From positions 1 to 64,000 of the forward strand of contig CAZTBW010000009.1 of NCBI GenBank assembly GCA_964612555.1: a stretch of DNA of 64,000 nucleotides, in the 5' to 3' direction. Positions 59,640-64,000 of this stretch are shown here, piece by piece. The translations under genes and the position numbers were made by a program. The first letter of the stretch is position 1. Every line of letters starts with the position of its first letter. The stretch is from DAOLCO01 sp964612555. Its GTDB lineage: Bacteria > Bdellovibrionota_C > UBA2361 > SZUA-149 > DAOLCO01. The notes under the pieces were generated by a model. It did no database searches. It was not told the origin of the DNA and worked only from the letters and a program-made list of their open reading frames with translations.

Positions 59640-60128
59640 ATGACGAAGAAACTTCTTCTCGTCTCGGCGGTAATGCTCGCACCACTAGGCTCAGCGTTTG
59701 CAGATAACGTAGGTGGTTGTGGTTGGGGTTCAAAGCTTTTCTCAGGTCAGAAAGGTATTGTGCCACAAGTGCTTGCTGTAACTACTAATGGAACATCAGG
59801 AAGCCAGACATTTGGTATTACTACAGGTACCTCCGGTTGTACTCAGGATGGAGTAGTATCTTCAAACTGGAAAACTGCAATGTTCATCGGTAACAATATG
59901 AACAAGCTTGCAAGAGATATGTCTGTTGGCAGTGGTGAGGCGCTTGATTCACTTGCTTCGCTTTTAAATGTTTCTGCAGAAGACAAGGCTGACTTCAGTG
60001 CTACGCTTCAGTCACAGTTCTCTTCAGTGTTTACTTCTGAAGAAATTCAGTCTGAAGAAGTTGCTGCAAACTTGAAGCAAGTACTTGCCTCATCTGCAAA
60101 TCTTTCAATCTACGCTGCAAACGTCTAG
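59640..60128 (+). CDS. DUF3015-family exported protein
   Basis: 162 residues from ATG 59640, supported by CAGGAG 9 bases upstream; longer in-frame starts lack a site. Signal peptide KLLLVSAVMLAPLGSAFA. The mature part opens DNVGGCGWGSKLFSGQKG, contains FGITTGTSGCTQDGV and NMNKLARDMSVGSGEALDSLA, all features of DUF3015. Two cysteines near positions 27 and 66 could pair. Function of the family is unknown. The leader holds TTGACA at 59529 but no well-placed -10. A terminator follows, yet the DUF4105 gene lies 80 bp downstream, an association common for these families. Confidence 0.85.
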   Translation: MTKKLLLVSAVMLAPLGSAFADNVGGCGWGSKLFSGQKGIVPQVLAVTTNGTSGSQTFGITTGTSGCTQDGVVSSNWKTAMFIGNNMNKLARDMSVGSGEALDSLASLLNVSAEDKADFSATLQSQFSSVFTSEEIQSEEVAANLKQVLASSANLSIYAANV

Positions 60129-60154
60129 TTTTTGCCGCTCTAATTGAAAGTAGT

Positions 60155-60187
60155 AAAGGGCGTCAGTGTGTATGGCGCCCTTTTTTG
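60155..60187 (+). terminator. Hairpin terminator between DUF3015 and DUF4105 genes
   Basis: AAAGGGCG (60155-60162) pairs with CGCCCTTT across a 13-nt spacer and is followed by TTTTTT. It ends about 20 bp before the next gene, so it may attenuate rather than block readthrough. Confidence 0.8.
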
Positions 60188-60207
60188 TGGGTTGCCCCTG
60201 CGAGGTT

Positions 60208-62118
60208 ATGAAGTACAAGATTATATTATTCTATCTTTTTTGCATTACCGGTGTTCTTGCTGAAAACTCTCCGATTGCAGATACAGGATTTCCTGTTATC
60301 GCAGAAGCTCGGGATTTGAAACTTCATCAGGAAAAAGACTGGAGGTTTCTTCTTCAGTACTGGAACAATATTTTTCGCGTCACTACCAGTAGAGTTGACG
60401 ATCCCGGGTATTTTCTTTCAAAAAGTGGCAAGGGAGACCCTGAAGCAGAACTTCTTGCAACCCTTGAAGCTTTTCTCACTCATCAGGATGAAGATTCTGA
60501 TGATAACCCTCAGTGTAAATATCCAGCCCGTTTTCTCTGGTTGAATAAAAAGCTTAATCTTCTTGATCGGGGAATTGTAAAAAGAGCTCCCTGTAAGAGA
60601 TATACTGAATGGAAAGAATCTCTGGCGGTTGAGAAAATTTATCTTGTTTTCCCCGCGGCATATCTTAATAATCCGGCTTCCATGTTTGGGCATACCTTGT
60701 TTCGACTGGACTCTGAAAAGAGTAAAAATAATCCACTGCTTTCATATGCAGCAAATTTTGGTGCGGCAACAGGTGCGGACGGTGGGGTCTTGTTTGCAGT
60801 AAAAGGACTTCTTGGAGGCTACCCGGCAAGTTTCTCGGTTGAGCCATATTATGAAACGGTGAAGCGCTACGGTGATATTGAACATCGGGATATCTGGGAA
60901 TATGAATTGCTGCTCAGTTCTGATGAGATTGAACGATTTCTCTCGCTCTTATGGGAGCTCGGCAATATCTATTTTGATTACTATTTCTTTGATGAAAATT
61001 GTTCGTTCTACGTGCTCGCACTTCTTGATTTTGTTCGTCCTGAACTTGAACTACTTTCAGAATTTACTTACTGGGTAATCCCTTCAGATACGCTTAAGGT
61101 GATTACTTCGAAAGAAGGTCTTATTGGTGAAAAAAAATATCGCCCTTCACTCTCTACAAGATTAACAGTAGCGGCTGAAGCGCTTGATACCGTATCTTTA
61201 CGTTCAGCAAAGATGCTTGCAAAAGGAGAGGGGAAAGAACCTGACTTACCTTCTTCAGAAAATGAAAAGAACGCCCGCGTACTTGAATTCAGTTATGACT
61301 ATCTTGAATTTCTAAGTTCCAAAGGAAAACTCACTGAAGAAGAAAGCAGAAAGAGAGCAAGAAGTATCCTTTCAAAAAGAAGTACCTTGCCTCCTCTTGA
61401 GGGGCTTTTCATTGATGAACCAGATGCAGCACCCGAAGATACACATCCTTCCGGAAGGGTACTTGTTACAGGTGGAGGAAGAGAAAGAACCGCTTTTTAT
61501 CAACTTTCGATTAAACCAGCATACCATGACGCACTTGATATTCCAAACGGTTTTAAAGAAGGAGCCGCAATAGATTTTTTTCATGGAAGTTTCAGACACT
61601 ACGAAGAGGGAAGACTTGTAGTGCAGTCGTTTTACCCTGTCGCTATTGAGTCATACACTCCCTGGAGTAAAGTATTCAGTCCGATTTCCTGGGACGTATC
61701 TTCAGGGCTTTTTAGAGAATTTGTCCCCAAATCACACAGGAAAAATATTGAAGGAAGTCTTGGTGGTTTTTTGGAAACAAGTGGAGGAGTTACCCTGTCT
61801 TTATTTTCTTCTTTTACTCTTAGTGCACTTGCCACAGTGCGGGGAACCGTTGTTCCTGCATATCATTCAGAGGATTATGCCCTCGGAGCTGGTCCAAAGC
61901 TTAGACTTCATGCTCCACTCTCGGACAGGCTGCGATGGGTTACTGAAGGAACACTGATAAGATACCCCCTTGGCGAAACGCATACTTTTTTACGTTCACG
62001 AAGCGAACTCCAGTTTGACCTTGTTAAAGAAGTGTTTTTTCGAGCCGGTGTGGGGTATGAGCGGAGTTTTAATATTGATGTAAGAGAGTCCAGTGTCGGG
62101 TTTGGATGGCATTTTTAA
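60208..62118 (+). CDS. DUF4105 exported protein
   Basis: 636 residues from ATG 60208, giving signal peptide IILFYLFCITGVLA. The DUF4105 core spans about 130-290: YLVFPAAYLNNPASMFGHTL with the conserved His, and FDENCSFYVLALLDFVRP with the conserved Asn-Cys, an arrangement recalling NlpC/P60-like thiol hydrolases. The C-terminal 230 residues are strand-rich (RVLVTGGGRERTAFYQLSIK, ETSGGVTLSLFSSFTLSAL) and finish VRESSVGFGWHF, ending in Phe like an outer-membrane barrel. It may thus be an outer-membrane-anchored hydrolase. Adjacent to DUF3015. Confidence 0.85.
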   Translation: MKYKIILFYLFCITGVLAENSPIADTGFPVIAEARDLKLHQEKDWRFLLQYWNNIFRVTTSRVDDPGYFLSKSGKGDPEAELLATLEAFLTHQDEDSDDNPQCKYPARFLWLNKKLNLLDRGIVKRAPCKRYTEWKESLAVEKIYLVFPAAYLNNPASMFGHTLFRLDSEKSKNNPLLSYAANFGAATGADGGVLFAVKGLLGGYPASFSVEPYYETVKRYGDIEHRDIWEYELLLSSDEIERFLSLLWELGNIYFDYYFFDENCSFYVLALLDFVRPELELLSEFTYWVIPSDTLKVITSKEGLIGEKKYRPSLSTRLTVAAEALDTVSLRSAKMLAKGEGKEPDLPSSENEKNARVLEFSYDYLEFLSSKGKLTEEESRKRARSILSKRSTLPPLEGLFIDEPDAAPEDTHPSGRVLVTGGGRERTAFYQLSIKPAYHDALDIPNGFKEGAAIDFFHGSFRHYEEGRLVVQSFYPVAIESYTPWSKVFSPISWDVSSGLFREFVPKSHRKNIEGSLGGFLETSGGVTLSLFSSFTLSALATVRGTVVPAYHSEDYALGAGPKLRLHAPLSDRLRWVTEGTLIRYPLGETHTFLRSRSELQFDLVKEVFFRAGVGYERSFNIDVRESSVGFGWHF

Positions 62119-62131
62119 TACGGTACTTTTA

Positions 62132-62968
62132 ATGAATAAGGGATATTTTTTTCTTATTGTCCTGTCACTTTTTGCCCTTTGTTCATGCGAGCGGATTTTT
62201 TTCTATCCCATGAAGGAGATGGTGTTTGACCCTGGAAGCGTAGGAATTGAATATGCTTCTCATCGGGTGCCGGTACATGAATCAGAACATGTATATATCT
62301 GGGAGTTATATCCCAAAGGGGAAGAGCAGGGAACGATCGTACATTTTCATGGTAATGCAGAAAACATCAGTACACATATTGGCTCGGTGGCTTGGCTTTC
62401 AGAGGAAGGGTATCGGGTGTTTCTTATGGACTATCGTGGTTTTGGCGGCTCTGATGGAGTTGCCACGGTAAGAAATGCAGTAATGGATATAAGGAAGACC
62501 CTTGAGTGGGTTCAGGCACGAGATAATCTGAGGAGACCTTTAGTGGTGTTTGCTCAAAGTATTGGAGCATCGCTCTCATTGTACGCAGCTTCTGATATTA
62601 AGTATCGAAATATCTCTGATGCCATGATTTTTGAAAGTCCGTTTCTATCGTATAGAAAAATTGCACGAGAAAAAATGGAAGATACTATCGTCTTATATCC
62701 TTTTTCCTGGTTTCTTTCGTTCCTCTTTACTTCGTGTTGCAGTCCTCTTGAGGGGGGAAAGACCCTGGATGGTATTCCGCTAAGGATGATTCTTATAGAA
62801 GATGATAAAGTGGTTGGGGCATATCATAGCAGGGCTCTTTTTGAAGCAATTCCTTCCGATGACAAGAAATTATGGGTAGTACCGGAAGGGGGGCACAATT
62901 CCTTTATGAGTAAAAGTGAAAATAGAAGGAAAGTGCTTGATTTTATTAAATCTTTACCTGCGGACTAA
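62132..62968 (+). CDS. Alpha/beta hydrolase lipoprotein (BEM46-like)
   Basis: 278 residues from ATG 62132; the DUF4105 stop is 13 bp before. Signal peptide ending in a cysteine-rich lipobox (ALCSC, Cys17 or Cys19). The fold is clear: oxyanion FHGNAENIS, DYRGFGGSDG, nucleophile Ser143 in FAQSIGASLS, acidic IEDDKVVGAYHS and catalytic His in PEGGHNSF. A serine hydrolase of the BEM46/YfhR kind, anchored by lipid. Substrate unknown. Likely in one transcript with the DUF4105 gene. Confidence 0.88.
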   Translation: MNKGYFFLIVLSLFALCSCERIFFYPMKEMVFDPGSVGIEYASHRVPVHESEHVYIWELYPKGEEQGTIVHFHGNAENISTHIGSVAWLSEEGYRVFLMDYRGFGGSDGVATVRNAVMDIRKTLEWVQARDNLRRPLVVFAQSIGASLSLYAASDIKYRNISDAMIFESPFLSYRKIAREKMEDTIVLYPFSWFLSFLFTSCCSPLEGGKTLDGIPLRMILIEDDKVVGAYHSRALFEAIPSDDKKLWVVPEGGHNSFMSKSENRRKVLDFIKSLPAD

Positions 62969-63044
62969 GCGCACGGAGCAGGTAACAAGCAGCATAACAG
63001 TATCAGGGACGTGTAATATTATCACAGCTTCTTGAGGACACCAC

Positions 63045-63488
63045 TTGAAGACGCGACTTGAAGATGCAAAATTATTAATCAAGACAGATGCCAGAATCTG
63101 GGCTGCGGGAGGTTTTATTGCCGTAGTTCTTATCGTATGGCTGCTTACTGATTCATGGCGACCACCTCCCAAGCTCCAGGAAGAGCGTTTTTCAACTATT
63201 GTGGAAGAACCCAGACGAAATAATGTAGGGTACCTTATTCAAGGGCTTAATGAAGGTCTTGGTGCGGTCAATAAACAAAACGAAATATTACAAGATGACC
63301 TGAATCGGGTCAGCAGAAACATAGAATCCCGTCAGGAAGAAATTGACTGGCAGATTGATAAACTGGTTACCCGACTTGGTTCGATGACTGAAACTATTGA
63401 TAGCATAACAAGAAAAGTCGGTGAGAAAACTCTTGATGATACTATCCGTGATAAACGGCAGGAAAATCGTTCAAAGAGACATCGATAG
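63045..63488 (+). CDS. Single-pass membrane protein with coiled coil
   Basis: 147 residues, TTG start supported by GAGG seven bases upstream. One transmembrane span (IWAAGGFIAVVLIVWLL, about 18-34), a proline-rich hinge (RPPPKLQEE) and a predicted coiled coil (LNEGLGAVNKQNEILQDDLN to about residue 125), ending strongly basic. The plan resembles the N-terminus of TraB-like conjugation proteins or other membrane-tethered coiled coils, but no conjugation genes are near. No family assigned. The hairpin at 63505-63599 follows 17 bp after the stop. Confidence 0.6.
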   Translation: MKTRLEDAKLLIKTDARIWAAGGFIAVVLIVWLLTDSWRPPPKLQEERFSTIVEEPRRNNVGYLIQGLNEGLGAVNKQNEILQDDLNRVSRNIESRQEEIDWQIDKLVTRLGSMTETIDSITRKVGEKTLDDTIRDKRQENRSKRHR

Positions 63489-63504
63489 TTGAAGTTGAAG
63501 TGGA

Positions 63505-63599
63505 AAATCAAACAGACATGCCTTGATCGGGTTTTTCCTTGCATCGGACGGTCGCCGCTGTCGGCGGAAAAACCCGATCAAGGCATGTCTGTTTGATTT
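63505..63599. repeat. Long perfect hairpin with conserved 27-nt core, copy B
   Basis: Arms 63505-63538 and 63566-63599 are complementary over 34 bp. The loop 63539-63565 (TTGCATCGG, ACGG, TCGCCGCTGTCGGC) equals that of 4734-4760 except for two bases. The arms share only blocks with copy A (outer GGAAAA, inner GCCT and GGGTTTTT). Both hairpins are closed at the outside by the same A-C mismatch. Confidence 0.9.
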
Positions 63600-63746
63600 C
63601 TGTTTATATATTGTTCTGTTTATATATTTTTATTTATATTTTTTGTGAGTTCTAAAAAAATCTTCCAGATATTGTTACTCCGACATTAATTTGATAAAAT
63701 TCCCGAAATCGTTCTATTTTTTTATTACTATAAGGATACCCTCATC

Positions 63747-64000
63747 ATGATGCCACAGTATTTTCATATTCTTCATGTCTTCTCACTGTTTATGCTTTTT
63801 GGTGTGTGTGCTGCGGCTGCGGCTTCTCCTGTGGCGGGGAATCGGAAGAAATTTCTTATGTGGTCTGGTATTGCAAGCTTGATGGTGTTTATCAGTGGTT
63901 TTGGTTTGGCAGGTATTTTGAAAATTGGTTTTCCTTTGTGGATATGGGTCAAGATTTTTTGCTGGCTTGGATTGTCTGTGCTGGTTGGGTTGTTCTTTAG
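63747..64000 (+). CDS. Multi-pass membrane protein, partial (cut by window end)
   Basis: 84 complete codons are visible and the frame is still open at base 64000. An AAGGA site lies 10-15 bases before ATG 63747 (or 63750). The peptide begins MMPQYFHILHVFSLFMLFGV, has a short basic loop (NRKKFLMW) and two further hydrophobic spans (SLMVFISGFGLAGIL, WVKIFCWLGLSVLVGLFF). The N-terminal His in a transmembrane helix resembles CopD/DUF2269-like membrane proteins; that link is weak. Confidence 0.65.
   Translation, partial: MMPQYFHILHVFSLFMLFGVCAAAAASPVAGNRKKFLMWSGIASLMVFISGFGLAGILKIGFPLWIWVKIFCWLGLSVLVGLFF

Overview
The window reads as a contiguous, gene-dense stretch of the chromosome of a flagellated Gram-negative bacterium. 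Evidence for this is two flagellin genes, a FlhB C-terminal-like protein, an outer-membrane beta-barrel, several lipoproteins with clear lipoboxes, and core genes on the same DNA (infA, thrS, ahcY). Composition is moderately AT-leaning, and GTG and TTG starts are used as well as ATG. The mix of DUF3015 and DUF4105 proteins, reg-propeller lipoproteins, very large secreted repeat proteins and an S8 protease with FG-GAP-like repeats suggests an uncultivated, deltaproteobacteria-like lineage (for example around Bdellovibrionota). That placement is inference. No rRNA, tRNA, CRISPR array, phage or IS transposase gene was seen.

Layout. 1-341: a CAATCAC heptamer array and a first copy of a 245-bp repeat with 28-bp inverted arms. 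501-2140: hipBA toxin-antitoxin pair behind a long-spaced palindromic operator. 2185-4674: TerB/J-like protein, infA and an acyl-CoA dehydrogenase. 4699-5598: a long perfect hairpin of a two-copy family, then a higBA pair. 5693-10962: two tandem flagellin genes, each with a duplicated leader and a seven-unit beta-propeller inserted between the normal flagellin ends. 10982-35674: about 25 kb almost entirely made of secreted multidomain proteins (746, 2122, 2979, 1224 and 946 aa) with PKD/Ig-like, FN3, glycine-rich and FG-GAP-like repeats and a subtilase; a strong Fur-box-like palindrome precedes the FN3 gene. 35826-45190: pseudo-receiver, small membrane proteins, a three-gene operon (DUF4845-like, cystathionine beta-synthase, lipid kinase), a minus-strand run (Nudix, UvrD-like helicase, glutaredoxin-like) and an iron-sulfur-free MutY-like glycosylase. 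45350-54722: outer-membrane barrel, unknown gene plus FlhB-C protein, ahcY, M48 protease, photolyase, then an accessory patch with a structured leader, a HEAT-repeat protein and a broken nucleotidyltransferase toxin-antitoxin remnant. 54817-64000: thrS plus PEGA lipoprotein, a propeller lipoprotein, DUF3015 and DUF4105 proteins, an alpha/beta hydrolase lipoprotein, a coiled-coil membrane protein, the second copy of the long hairpin, and a membrane protein cut by the window end.

The most distinctive items are (i) the paired flagellins whose variable domain is replaced by a 7 x 56-residue beta-propeller, which would decorate the filament with propellers; (ii) a hairpin family with a 27-nt core conserved at 25 of 27 positions between long arms that differ between copies yet stay fully complementary, both lying just after stop codons; and (iii) the 25-kb surface-protein region with shared repeat modules.
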